From Vicinamibacteria bacterium (GTDB taxonomy: Bacteria > Acidobacteriota > Vicinamibacteria > Vicinamibacterales > UBA2999), in assembly GCA_025938035.1 (NCBI GenBank), contig JAICQE010000064.1, positions 1-20,621 of the forward strand: 20,621 nt of DNA. Direction: 5' to 3'. Made by a program: the position numbers and the translations under genes. Below the pieces are notes generated by a model. It searched no databases. It had not been told where the DNA came from and saw only the letters and a program-made list of their open reading frames with translations. Shown here in pieces: positions 6,606 to 13,450 of this stretch. The number at the start of each line of letters is the position of its first letter. The first letter of the stretch is position 1.

Positions 6606-7168
6606 TGACCCCGCTTATGGCGCTGAACAAACGCCGTAAACGCTCCGACATACTCGCGGACGCGGGCGTCCGTCGCCGGGTCGCTGATCCGTCCCGCATC
6701 GTCGAACACCTTCGCCGCACCGGAGACGATGACGCGCCCTTCGAAGAACGGCAGGACACCGAGAATGCGCCAGACCGGCAGCCAGGCAGCCTGCGACAAC
6801 AGCGTGCCGCCCATGCCCGGCGTGGCGCCGATGAACCCAAGCGGCAGCCCGCGGAAGACGCGCGGGATATCGGCAGAGGGACGCGACAGCCAGTCGATCG
6901 CGTTCTTCAACACGCCCGGCATCGAGTTGTTGTACTCCGGCGTCGCAATCAGCAGCCCATCAGCCGCGGCGATCCGATCCTTGAGCTGCTGAACCGCCGG
7001 CGGGATGCCCTGCCCGCTCTCGAGATCCGCGTCATACAGTGGGATGTCGCGTATCGACGCAATCTCGAGCGCCGCACCCGCCGGCATCGCCTCCGCCGCG
7101 GCACGCAGGAGCATCGCGTTGTATGAGCCGCGGCGGAGACTGCCGGCGATGCCGATGATGGTCGCCAA
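6596..7168 (-). CDS. NADPH-dependent FMN reductase / quinone reductase family protein
   Basis: A protein of 190 aa, the usual length for this flavodoxin-fold family. The FMN phosphate loop is at residues 9-17 (GSLRRGSYN) and the hallmark flavin-contact motif is 'ATPEYNNSMPGVLKNAIDWLSRP' near residue 75-97; 'GFIGATPGMGGT' follows. These enzymes transfer two electrons from NAD(P)H through FMN to quinones, chromate, azo compounds or free flavin in the cytoplasm. The start must be TTG 7168: the in-frame codon before it is the TAG stop of the upstream gene, and the next ATG would delete the phosphate loop. There is no Shine-Dalgarno, so translation probably depends on re-initiation after the cupin gene. 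The last residues and stop lie in a palindromic repeat. Confidence 0.9.
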   Translation of the reverse strand: MATIIGIAGSLRRGSYNAMLLRAAAEAMPAGAALEIASIRDIPLYDADLESGQGIPPAVQQLKDRIAAADGLLIATPEYNNSMPGVLKNAIDWLSRPSADIPRVFRGLPLGFIGATPGMGGTLLSQAAWLPVWRILGVLPFFEGRVIVSGAAKVFDDAGRISDPATDARVREYVGAFTAFVQRHKRGQSG

Positions 7169-8014
7169 CTACTTCGGCTGCTTGCTCGGGTCGTCGGCCG
7201 GGTTGACGTAGTTCACGACAAACGGCCCCATCCCATGCACCTGAAATGTGGCGGCCGTTCGTGACAGGAAGTAGTGCCGCATCTCCGCCGGCATCGACGC
7301 ATAGCCGCCGGCAGCGAGCTGCGTCATCTTGCTCTCGTCGAACTGCTCGCCCATGCCGAGCGCCACTGTGCCCGAAAGGATGGTCAGGTTCTCCGTGCCT
7401 GGATGCCAGTGTGGAGCCACCTTGTAACCAGCGGGCACCTGCGCGCGGATGACGAACGGCTGCGCCTGCGTCGGATCACCGGAGACGACTGCGATCTTCG
7501 CTCCAGGAGGCAGGCTGGGCGGTGGGTCGCCCCACTTCAAATCGGATGGGGGCATCATCACGTGCGAGCCAGCAGCAGTCGCCGGTGCCGCGTCGGCGTT
7601 GAAGATGTCCTCGGCCACCTTCCACTCGCCGTTCTCCTTCTTCCAGGTGGTGACGTACTTGCCTTTCTCCGATCCACCGGCCATCGACATCTCGTAGGAG
7701 CCTGCGGTGTAGCCGATGTCGCCGCTGGCGGCGACGACGGCTCTGGTGGGGGCAAAGGACAGTGCGAAGCCCGGTGCACCGGCCATCTCGCCATACGTCT
7801 TGCGTATCGCGTCCGAGCCGGTCACGGCCGGCATCCCGGGAGCGTGGATGGTGGCGTCGGCCGCGAAGTACGACACGAACTTGTCGACGTCCTTCACGAC
7901 GCCCGACCATTCCCGATCCTTCGCCATCAGCGCGTCCTGTTCCTGCGCCACGTTCGCGGACCGGGCGCAACCGACGAGCGCCACGACAACCACCAAGTAC
8001 GCATAACGACGCAT
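7169..8014 (-). CDS. Lipoprotein with DUF4440/SnoaL-like and cupin domains
   Basis: A protein of 281 aa. The start at ATG 8014 has a strong Shine-Dalgarno (GAAGGAGGG). The lipoprotein signal ends at Cys16 (VALVGC), so the protein should be membrane-anchored. Residues about 24-140 look like a DUF4440/SnoaL-like domain ('EQDALMAKDREWSGVVKDVDKFVSYFAADATIHAPGMPAVTG', 'GDIGYTAGSYEM', 'YVTTWKKENGEWKVAEDIFN'). Residues about 165-270 form a cupin with metal ligands in place: His202, His204, Glu208 and a later His247 ('PHWHPGTENLTILSGTVALG', 'SMPAEMRHYFL'). The substrate is unknown. The stop abuts the TTG start of the flavoprotein gene, so the two are probably an operon. Start and domain calls are firm; the enzymatic role is open. 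Confidence 0.87.
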   Translation of the reverse strand: MRRYAYLVVVVALVGCARSANVAQEQDALMAKDREWSGVVKDVDKFVSYFAADATIHAPGMPAVTGSDAIRKTYGEMAGAPGFALSFAPTRAVVAASGDIGYTAGSYEMSMAGGSEKGKYVTTWKKENGEWKVAEDIFNADAAPATAAGSHVMMPPSDLKWGDPPPSLPPGAKIAVVSGDPTQAQPFVIRAQVPAGYKVAPHWHPGTENLTILSGTVALGMGEQFDESKMTQLAAGGYASMPAEMRHYFLSRTAATFQVHGMGPFVVNYVNPADDPSKQPK

Positions 8015-8022
8015 ACGACCCT

Positions 8023-8083
8023 CCTTCGTAGTGTCCGCCTTCCGGCGGACCGTCTGGCAGGTCCGGATTTTAAGCCACGAAGG
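8023..8083. repeat. 61-bp composite palindromic element containing GTCCG repeat, copy 2
   Basis: The element is bounded by perfect 7-bp inverted ends, CCTTCGT (8023-8029) and ACGAAGG (8077-8083). Inside are the hairpin GTCCGCC-TTCC-GGCGGAC (8033-8050) and a second stem, CGGACC/GGTCCG, that shares some bases with it. It fills most of the gap between the TerB-like gene and the cupin lipoprotein gene (both minus). Its outer end contributes the CGAAGG of the cupin gene's Shine-Dalgarno region. Confidence 0.7.
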
Positions 8084-8092
8084 CTACGACGA

Positions 8093-8665
8093 TTAGGCTT
8101 GGCGCCCTTTGAGGTCGGCGGCGAGGCCGGAGAGCAGCGCCCGCTCTTCGCTGGAGATCTTTCCGATCCCGAACACGCCGCCGGACGCTGACGCGATCTT
8201 TTCGGCGTAAGCGACGAGATCATCCGCATTCAGGCCCGGATCGGAGCCGGAGTCGAGCACCGCCCGGATGAGACGGCCGGCACGGCCAAACACCGCCTCG
8301 CTCGGCCGGTTCGCCAGCCAGGATGTGAGCTGCTGATCCGCAGCGCTCCCCTCGGCAATCCCGCGGCTCCTGGCAAAACGAACGATCAGGTCGCGCTCGG
8401 ACTGGCTGACGCCGCCTTCGGCCCACGCCATCTGGAGAATCGGCACGATCGGCAGCAGCGTCACAGTCTCCGCCGTGAAGCCGAGATCGAGAAGCTCCTG
8501 CGCCAGCGCCGGATCGGAGAGCCCGGCGGCGCGGCCGACGTCCGCGCGCGCGCGCTCGGCGTCCGCCGCGCGCTGGATCTTTTCGACCAGTTCCCGATCC
8601 TTCTTCCTGAAGTAATCGTCCTCGAGCGAGCGCCCCCGCTCCTGAATGATGTCGCGATCCGTCAT
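8093..8665 (-). CDS. TerB-like helical protein, cytoplasmic
   Basis: A protein of 190 aa starting at ATG 8665, with AAGGAG upstream. There is no signal peptide. Residues about 1-45 are highly charged and probably coiled coil (RGRSLEDDYFRKKDRELVEKIQ). The remainder is all-helical, with a segment resembling the TerB/TerB-like core, 'VPILQMAWAEGGVSQSERDLIVRFARSRGI', where AEGGVSQSER matches the acidic turn usual in TerB proteins. The C-terminal half has 'VFGIGKISSEERALLSGLAADLKG', which repeats the 'SxxERxLL' pattern and may be a second copy of the same turn. TerB domains bind metal or act in stress responses. The function here is unknown and the family call is by pattern only. Confidence 0.7.
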   Translation of the reverse strand: MTDRDIIQERGRSLEDDYFRKKDRELVEKIQRAADAERARADVGRAAGLSDPALAQELLDLGFTAETVTLLPIVPILQMAWAEGGVSQSERDLIVRFARSRGIAEGSAADQQLTSWLANRPSEAVFGRAGRLIRAVLDSGSDPGLNADDLVAYAEKIASASGGVFGIGKISSEERALLSGLAADLKGRQA

Positions 8666-8684
8666 CCGTGCGGCTCCTTCACCG

Positions 8685-8702
8685 CACCAATTGCTATATC
8701 AC
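8685..8702. repeat. 18-bp intergenic repeat, copy A
   Basis: On the minus strand it reads GTGATATAGCAATTGGTG. A 17/18 match occurs at 9308-9325. This copy overlaps the stop codon of the coiled-coil protein gene and lies about 20 nt upstream of the TerB-like gene start. TATAGC could be a -10, but no matching -35 is visible. Confidence 0.6.
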
Positions 8703-9256
8703 GGGTTCGGGCGGACGACTTCTTCTCCGGTCAGGCCGTACCGGCGAATGACCGGCGGCGTCTGCGCGAAGTCGCTGAAGCTGAGCCAGACGCGATTCTG
8801 CGGATCCAGGTACATCCGCGCGGCGACGCTCGTGCGCCGATCCAGGAAGCGGATGTGCGCGGCGCCCTTCGCATCGGCATTGAGGCTGATGCGCTCGGGG
8901 TTGCGTTCGTCGCCGGTTCCGCGCGGCGCGTCCAGCCCGATGACGGCGTCGCCGTTCGGCACGATTGAAATGCCGATGCGCTCGCGCCCTGTCGGATCCA
9001 CGATCTTCAAGCCGGTCCGCGAGTTTGCACCCTCCGCCATCGGTGCGCCGAGTACGATCGCCGCGCGTCCTGCCGCATCCTCCACGACGAGACCTTTGAC
9101 GCGCAGCACATCAGGTGCGGCCTGCTGCGCGCCCGTCCGCGACGCGCTCACGCTGAGGATGAGCAGCGCGCACAGCCCGAGAATCATCCATCGCAGCCGC
9201 CGGCTCTCCGCTTCGAGCCTGTTGAGACGTTCCATCGTTGCACTGGGATCGGCCAT
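8699..9256 (-). CDS. Membrane-anchored coiled-coil protein of unknown function
   Basis: A protein of 185 aa. I chose ATG 9256 because GGAAAGG precedes it by 6 nt; an upstream in-frame ATG at 9271 lacks such a site. Residues about 6-22 form a short heptad-like helix (TMERLNRLEAESRRLRW), followed by one membrane segment (MILGLCALLILSVSA). The exported remainder is beta-rich: 'LRVKGLVVEDAAGRAAIVLGAP', 'GLKIVDPTGRERIGISIVPNGDAVIGLDAP', 'RMYLDPQNRVWLSFSDF'. The repeated 'D-xx-GR-xx-I' turns suggest a small beta-repeat domain. I do not recognise a named family. It sits between a TIGR03435 gene and the TerB-like gene on the same strand. Confidence 0.75.
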   Translation of the reverse strand: MADPSATMERLNRLEAESRRLRWMILGLCALLILSVSASRTGAQQAAPDVLRVKGLVVEDAAGRAAIVLGAPMAEGANSRTGLKIVDPTGRERIGISIVPNGDAVIGLDAPRGTGDERNPERISLNADAKGAAHIRFLDRRTSVAARMYLDPQNRVWLSFSDFAQTPPVIRRYGLTGEEVVRPNP

Positions 9257-9307
9257 GACAAACCTTTCCATCGCTCACCGGCACATTACTGGGCTGGACT
9301 TGACCTT

Positions 9308-9325
9308 CACCAATGGCTATATCAC
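9308..9325. repeat. 18-bp intergenic repeat, copy B
   Basis: On the minus strand it reads GTGATATAGCCATTGGTG, one base different from the copy at 8685-8702. It lies between the TIGR03435 stop (9334) and the start of the coiled-coil protein gene, 52 nt upstream of its ATG. Confidence 0.6.
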
Positions 9326-9333
9326 CGATCGCG

Positions 9334-10149
9334 TCAATCCGCGGTCGGACGTTCAGCGCCGTCGATCACGACAAACTCGACGGGCCCTTTCGCCGGTTCG
9401 AGCTTGAGGCCGAGCTGTTCCTGCAGCGCGGTGAACAGGGCCGCGCGGTCGCCTGGTGGGGCACCGGCGGTGGCGTTCGGAGATTCGGCGCGAAAGTCGT
9501 CCGCCGTCCACGCCAGATGGAAATCGAAGGGGCCAGTGAGTCCAGTCCGATCCACGACCACGCGGTCGACGTTGGCGCCGAGGTAGGAGGCAAGCGCGGT
9601 CAGAGTCTGCCCGGTCGCCTGGACGGAACCCGTTGCCGCGCCGATGGTGCCGCTCAGTCGGCAGGGGTTTCCCGACGTCCCGGGAACCGCGCAGACAACT
9701 GACGAGAGCCGCAACTGCGGCCCGAGGGGACCGTCGCTGCGCGTCCGGACGAGAGCGTAAATGGACCCTTCGCGCGACTCGATATGCGTCCTGAGCCTGA
9801 ACCGGTCCTCGAGCAGCGTTCGAAGCATCTGAAAGATCGCCGCCGACGGCGCCCCGTCTGGAGCGCGTGCCGCGATGTCAAAACGATCCGACGCGATCCA
9901 GTCGGGTCCACCGATGACTTGCCCCGCCCGTGTTCGAAAGGCGGCCTCCACCAGGAGACGGAGAGATACGTTCGTCGCGGAATAGCCGCCGGGAACGGGG
10001 CCGAAGGAAACACTCGCTGATCCGCCGGTATTGGGCTTGATTGACGCCACGGCGAAGGCCACGCCAGTCTGAGCGGAAGCACTCGATTGCATCGTCGAGC
10101 AAAGGCCGACTGACGCGACGCATGCACAGGCAATGGTTCCAACACGCAT
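9334..10149 (-). CDS. TIGR03435 family exported protein (copy 1)
   Basis: A protein of 271 aa with GGAGG 4 nt upstream of ATG 10149. A signal peptide covers residues about 1-27 (ends SSASAQ). Family landmarks in order are 'FAVASIKPN', 'ATNVSLRLLVEAAFRTRAGQVIGGPDWIASDRFDIAARA', 'MLRTLLEDRFRLRTHIESREGSIYALV', 'VVVDRTGLTGPFDFHLAWTADDF', and 'FTALQEQLGLKLEPAKGPVEFVVIDGAERP'. TIGR03435 is expanded in Acidobacteria such as Solibacter and has no proven function; exported location is inferred from the signal. Four cysteines are present in the first 190 residues, two of them in 'VCAVPGTSGNPC', which could form a disulfide. A second copy lies at 11079-11906, with a DUF1080 gene between. Confidence 0.9.
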   Translation of the reverse strand: MRVGTIACACVASVGLCSTMQSSASAQTGVAFAVASIKPNTGGSASVSFGPVPGGYSATNVSLRLLVEAAFRTRAGQVIGGPDWIASDRFDIAARAPDGAPSAAIFQMLRTLLEDRFRLRTHIESREGSIYALVRTRSDGPLGPQLRLSSVVCAVPGTSGNPCRLSGTIGAATGSVQATGQTLTALASYLGANVDRVVVDRTGLTGPFDFHLAWTADDFRAESPNATAGAPPGDRAALFTALQEQLGLKLEPAKGPVEFVVIDGAERPTAD

Positions 10150-10203
10150 ACCGCCTCCGACGCCGGTTAGACGGGAGCCGGACCGCGCGGTTGGCCGCGA
10201 CTT

Positions 10204-11064
10204 TCAGCGGCACATGGCTGGATTGGCTTTAACGAAGTAGCTCTTATACGTGGCCGAGCGTTGATCCATGCAGCCTTCGAGATTCAGCAGCTCGACCTTG
10301 CGAAAATCGATAGGTGCTGTCTCCGCCTGCAGCGAGATGTACCCACCGGTCATCGGCGTTCCATCGACTTTGACCGCCGGATCGACCGGCGACACGCCGC
10401 CGCCGCCGATCTGCGGCTTCGAGTATTCGAGCACCGTCTTGCCATCAATGGTGTGCCGCACCAGCTCATCGCCGTGGACGAGCACCTCGACACGTACCCA
10501 CTGGTCACCGTCGTAGGTCGCCGACGTGGAGTTGGTGCAATGCGGCGTGTGCAGCTGACCGTTCATGACGACGTGAGCGCCCGGCGTGCAGAGATTCGCG
10601 GTCGTCCGCGGCCCTTTGCCGAGCCCGCCGAGCAGCTGGATCTCGAGCGCGATCGGAAAATCCTGATCCTTCAGCATCGTCCGCGGGTGCGGACTGTGCA
10701 GCATCAGGCCGTTATTGCGGATCGCCCAGGCGGGCGCGCCGCCCACCTGTTCGTCGACGAAACGGTACTCTGCGGCAAGCAGGTAATACGAAAACGGATC
10801 CTTATAGAAGATGTGGCCGAATTCGCCGTTGAACGACGGCCACTGGTCGTACCGGACCTGCAGCAGCCCGTCCGCCACGCGGAAGGTGTTGCGGAAGTTC
10901 TCGCCGAGGTCGTGCTTCGAGAACTTGATCGTCCAGTCCGCCAGGTCGCGGCCGTTGAACAGCTGGATCCACTCCCGCGCGTCCTGAGGTCTCTGCTGCG
11001 CGGGCGCCGGCGTCTGATACGCCATGATGCCCACGACAAGGGCTATGGGTGCGAAGCGACGCAT
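10204..11064 (-). CDS. DUF1080 / 3-keto-disaccharide hydrolase domain protein, exported
   Basis: A protein of 286 aa. ATG 11064 gives a signal peptide (MRRFAPIALVVGIMAYQTPAPAQQ), although no clear Shine-Dalgarno precedes it. The DUF1080 fold, a concanavalin-like beta sandwich, is shown by 'WIQLFNGRDLADWTIKFSKHDLGENFRNTFRVADGLLQV', 'YYLLAAEYRFVDEQVGGAPAWAIRNNGLMLHS', 'FPIALEIQLLGG', 'WVRVEVLVHGDELVRHTIDGKTVLEYSKPQ', and the terminal 'GGYISLQAETAPIDFRKVELLNLEGC'. Some members cleave 3-keto-glycosides or 3-keto-disaccharides in the periplasm. The C-terminus carries a Cys pair (GCMDQ...AMCR) outside the core. No 3-dehydrogenase partner is adjacent, so the substrate is inferred only from the family. 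It is 14 nt from the upstream TIGR03435 gene, hence probably cotranscribed. Confidence 0.88.
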   Translation of the reverse strand: MRRFAPIALVVGIMAYQTPAPAQQRPQDAREWIQLFNGRDLADWTIKFSKHDLGENFRNTFRVADGLLQVRYDQWPSFNGEFGHIFYKDPFSYYLLAAEYRFVDEQVGGAPAWAIRNNGLMLHSPHPRTMLKDQDFPIALEIQLLGGLGKGPRTTANLCTPGAHVVMNGQLHTPHCTNSTSATYDGDQWVRVEVLVHGDELVRHTIDGKTVLEYSKPQIGGGGVSPVDPAVKVDGTPMTGGYISLQAETAPIDFRKVELLNLEGCMDQRSATYKSYFVKANPAMCR

Positions 11065-11078
11065 GGCCGGATTGTAGG

Positions 11079-11906
11079 CTAGTCCTCGATCGGGCGCTGA
11101 ACCGAGTCGATGACGACGACGTCCACGGGCGCGCGCTGCGACTCCAGCTTCAGACCAAGCTGTTCCTCGAGAGCAACGAATAACGACGGCAACGCGCCGG
11201 GTTCACGGCCGGCGCCAGGGGCGGCGGTAAGTTCGGCTTCAGAGTTGAACCTCAGGTCGAAGTCGTAGCGGCCTGGCAATCCGGTGCGATCGAGAATCGC
11301 GCGCCCGACAACTCGCGACAGGTTTCTCGCCAACTCCTCCATCGACACCGCACCGGCAGTGATGACGCCCGCCCGGGTGCGGCCGCCGCATATCGGGCGG
11401 CCATCGCTCGCCGCGAGCGCTGCCCCACGCGCCTGTGCCGCCCGGGCCGCGTCGCAGTCGATTGTTGCCGACGAGCGCAGCTGCGGCCCCGGCCGGCCTT
11501 CAGCCCGGGCGCGAATCAGCGCAAAGATCGGCGTGTCGCGCGCTTCAACGTGCATCACGAGCTTGAAGCGATCAGCGAGCAGCGTTCGCAGCATCAGCAG
11601 CATCTGTTCCTGCGTTGCGGCATCGGATGCTTTCGCGGTGATGTCAAAGCGCACGCTGTCCAGCCAGTCGGGGCCTCCCTCAACGCGCGAGTTCTGCATG
11701 GAGTAGGCAAACGTCACGATGTGGCGGGGCGTTACGTTGGTGGCGACCAACACGCCTCCGGGCCTCGGCGTGAAACCGAAGTTTTCGTCGCCAGAGGCGT
11801 TGATCTTGATAGATGCGACTTCAAAAGAGGGACCCGGCGCCGACTGTGCGGCGGCGACGGCCGCTCCAGCGGCGCACAACAGAACAGCAGTCGCGTAGCG
11901 GTTCAT
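11079..11906 (-). CDS. TIGR03435 family exported protein (copy 2)
   Basis: A protein of 275 aa. ATG 11906 overlaps the stop of the upstream membrane-protein gene by 4 nt (ATGA), and GAGGA lies upstream. A signal peptide covers residues about 1-20 (MNRYATAVLLCAAGAAVAAA). The family order is intact: 'FEVASIKINASGDENFGFTPRPGGVLVATNVTPRHIVTFAYSMQNSRVEGGPDWLDSVRFDITAKA', 'MLLMLRTLLADRFKLVMHVEARDTPIFALI', 'ILDRTGLPGRYDFDLRF', 'FVALEEQLGLKLESQRAPVDVVVIDSVQRP'. The middle contains two cysteines (IDCDAA and RPICGG) that may pair. It differs throughout from copy 1, so the pair is an old duplication or was acquired separately. Function unknown. Confidence 0.9.
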   Translation of the reverse strand: MNRYATAVLLCAAGAAVAAAQSAPGPSFEVASIKINASGDENFGFTPRPGGVLVATNVTPRHIVTFAYSMQNSRVEGGPDWLDSVRFDITAKASDAATQEQMLLMLRTLLADRFKLVMHVEARDTPIFALIRARAEGRPGPQLRSSATIDCDAARAAQARGAALAASDGRPICGGRTRAGVITAGAVSMEELARNLSRVVGRAILDRTGLPGRYDFDLRFNSEAELTAAPGAGREPGALPSLFVALEEQLGLKLESQRAPVDVVVIDSVQRPIED

Positions 11907-12400
11907 TGCTGCCGTCCTCGACGGGATTCCACGCCGTAGAACACGAGATACGCGACTCCGATTCCCGCCGGTACGATGCCCACGAAGGTGAGGCCCAGCG
12001 GAAACCCTGGTGTTGACGCTCTGAGGAGAGCCACCCGGCGCCAGTCGTCCGCCATTTCGCGAATTTCCTCCTGCGTGTACCCAAGCTCGCGAGCCTGCCG
12101 GATCTGCTCATCCACCGACGGGCGGCTCCCGCTCGTCATCCAGACACCGACGAGAAAGACCGTCAACGTCAGGCCGCACGCGAGCCAGATCATTCCGCGC
12201 AGCAGGTAGGCCCGCGAGCCGTTCATCCCGTTCTCGAGACGGCTCAAGTCAGGCAGCGGCACTCCCTTTTCAAGTGCCGCCATCCACTCCCGATGCTGAA
12301 TCTCGCGGCGGCGGAATCGCAGCATCAGCCCCCAGGCCAGAAGTGCGGCGGCCGCAACCAGCAAGACGGCTCCAAAGACGAGGGCGTCGGTATCCGACAT
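11903..12400 (-). CDS. DUF6249-like membrane protein
   Basis: A protein of 165 aa starting at ATG 12400. Three membrane segments are visible: residues about 6-28 (ALVFGAVLLVAAAALLAWGLML), 70-90 (MIWLACGLTLTVFLVGVWMT) and 134-155 (GLTFVGIVPAGIGVAYLVFYGV). The loop 'RRREIQHREWMAALEKGVPLPD' matches the basic segment typical of small DUF6249-type proteins found beside ECF sigma factors. A predicted soluble helix pair lies at 95-125 (SVDEQIRQARELGYTQEEIREMADDWRR). The gene is divergent from the sigma factor and shares its mirror-image promoter, which suggests that the sigma factor controls it. It may act in the same envelope response. The DUF name is a pattern-level call. Confidence 0.8.
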   Translation of the reverse strand: MSDTDALVFGAVLLVAAAALLAWGLMLRFRRREIQHREWMAALEKGVPLPDLSRLENGMNGSRAYLLRGMIWLACGLTLTVFLVGVWMTSGSRPSVDEQIRQARELGYTQEEIREMADDWRRVALLRASTPGFPLGLTFVGIVPAGIGVAYLVFYGVESRRGRQQ

Positions 12401-12412
12401 AGGCTTTGCCCT

Positions 12413-12442
12413 TGAGACTCACCGGCACGGCGAAATGTTTCA
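12413..12442 (-). promoter_or_regulatory. ECF-type promoter for the DUF6249-like gene
   Basis: On the minus strand, -35 TGAAACATTT (12442-12433) is followed after 14 nt by GTCTCA (12418-12413). The predicted transcription start is about 6 nt before ATG 12400. The -35 is the mirror image of the sigma-factor promoter on the plus strand. Confidence 0.6.
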
Positions 12443-12469
12443 AGACGGTGGCGTGAAACATTTCCGCCG
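12428..12469. repeat. Inverted repeat in the divergent sigma/DUF6249 intergenic region
   Basis: Arms 12428-12442 and 12454-12469 are inverted copies: 15 of 16 positions pair, with one unpaired G in the right arm. They are separated by 11 nt. The inner part of each arm is the TGAAACATTT -35 element of one divergent promoter. Confidence 0.9.
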
Positions 12470-12484
12470 GTCCACCAGGTCTAA
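12454..12484 (+). promoter_or_regulatory. ECF-type autoregulatory promoter of the sigma factor gene
   Basis: The -35 TGAAACATTT (12454-12463) is followed after 15 nt by GTCTAA (12479-12484, continuing AG). The TGAAAC/GTCTAA pair has the form of an ECF (RpoE-like) promoter, not a sigma-70 one. The start is predicted near 12491, about 8 nt before the GTG start codon at 12499. Confidence 0.75.
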
Positions 12485-12498
12485 AGAACTGAAGCGGT

Positions 12499-13041
12499 GT
12501 GCCGACCACGCGCGACGACGAGATCCGGGCACTGCTCGTCCGGAAGCGGTTTACGGAAGCCTTCGAGCTGGCCATGTCGGCGTATGGCGGCCGGATGCTG
12601 GGGCTGGCCTTTTCGATCCTTGGCGATCGCGCGGAGGCCGAGGATGCAGTTCAGGACGTGATGGTTCGCATCTGGCGTGCGCTGCCGCAATTTCGCGCCG
12701 ACTCCGCGGTATCGACATGGATCTACACGATCACCAGGAACCGCTGTCTGACCATGCTCAAGCAGCGCCGTGCCCATGAGCCTGTTTCACTGGACGAACC
12801 CGGCACGCGCGAAGCGGCCGAAAGCGTTGTCGCAGCACCGGCACTGGAATCGGATGTGTGGACGCTGCTCGGCACGCTGCCGCTGCCCTACCGGCAGGCG
12901 TTGACGCTCTTCTATGCGGAAGAGAAGTCGTACGAGGAGATCGCCCGGATATTGGATATGCCGATCGGAACTGTGAAGACCCACATTCACCGCGGCCGGA
13001 AGCTGCTCGCCAACCTGTATGCGGAGGCACGTTCGAAATGA
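12499..13041 (+). CDS. ECF-subfamily RNA polymerase sigma factor
   Basis: A protein of 180 aa starting at GTG 12499, with only a weak GAAG upstream and a leader of about 8 nt. Region 2 is at residues about 20-90: 'FELAMSAYGGRMLGLAFSILGDRAEAEDAVQDVMVRIWRALPQFRADSAVSTWIYTITRNRCLTMLKQRR'. A linker follows ('EPVSLDEPGTREAAESVVAAPALES'). Region 4, residues about 120-175, contains 'LLGTLPLPYRQALTLFYAEEKSYEEIARILDMPIGTVKTHIHRGRKLLANL'. Region 3 is absent, as expected for ECF factors. The stop overlaps the anti-sigma start as ATGA, so the two are translated in fixed proportion. It very likely transcribes its own operon and the divergent DUF6249-like gene from the TGAAAC/GTCT promoters. Confidence 0.95.
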   Translation: MPTTRDDEIRALLVRKRFTEAFELAMSAYGGRMLGLAFSILGDRAEAEDAVQDVMVRIWRALPQFRADSAVSTWIYTITRNRCLTMLKQRRAHEPVSLDEPGTREAAESVVAAPALESDVWTLLGTLPLPYRQALTLFYAEEKSYEEIARILDMPIGTVKTHIHRGRKLLANLYAEARSK

Positions 13042-13400
13042 CGCCGTGCGCCCCGTTCGAGGACCGCCTCATCGACTACGCCGACCTCCGTCCCGGCGAC
13101 CGTGCTGTGGTGGACGAGCACCTCGCCGGATGCCCGGCGTGCCGCGAGTACCTGGCGACGCTCCGGGAAATCGACACGAAACTGACGGCCGACATGCGGG
13201 CGATACAGTTGAATCCCGAGCGCTATGCCGAAGTCAGACGTCAAACCGAGAGCGTGCGGCCAGTGGTTCGCGCATCGCGCCTGCCGGAATGGCTCGACTT
13301 CGTCGCTGCCTGTGCCGTGTGCGCCTTCGGCTATGGACTGGCGTGGCACTCCGGCGTGATTGCCTATCTGATCTCCACACTCTCATCGTCGCCGAACTGA
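13038..13400 (+). CDS. Zinc-finger anti-sigma factor, single-pass membrane protein
   Basis: A protein of 120 aa starting at ATG 13038 inside the sigma-factor stop (ATGA overlap). The N-terminal anti-sigma zinc-finger has the H-x3-C-x2-C signature: His28, Cys32, Cys35 in 'VDEHLAGCPACREYLATL'; the first half is 'FEDRLIDYADLRPGDRAVV'. A charged helical stretch covers residues about 40-80. One membrane segment lies at about 86-113 (LDFVAACAVCAFGYGLAWHSGVIAYLIS), leaving almost no periplasmic domain, so sensing must be within or near the membrane, or through a partner. It should hold the adjacent sigma factor inactive. The larger open frame upstream is a shadow of the sigma gene. Confidence 0.92.
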   Translation: MTPCAPFEDRLIDYADLRPGDRAVVDEHLAGCPACREYLATLREIDTKLTADMRAIQLNPERYAEVRRQTESVRPVVRASRLPEWLDFVAACAVCAFGYGLAWHSGVIAYLISTLSSSPN

Positions 13401-13450
13401 CGCATTCCATCTATACTGCACCCAGCTCAGCCTTAAAGACGGAGGTGCTT

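Noticed and set aside
13019..13450. Extension of the HEAT-like gene upstream of ATG 13451
   Set aside because: It runs out of phase through the anti-sigma gene and lacks the signal peptide start; GGAGG and the signal peptide fix the start at 13451.
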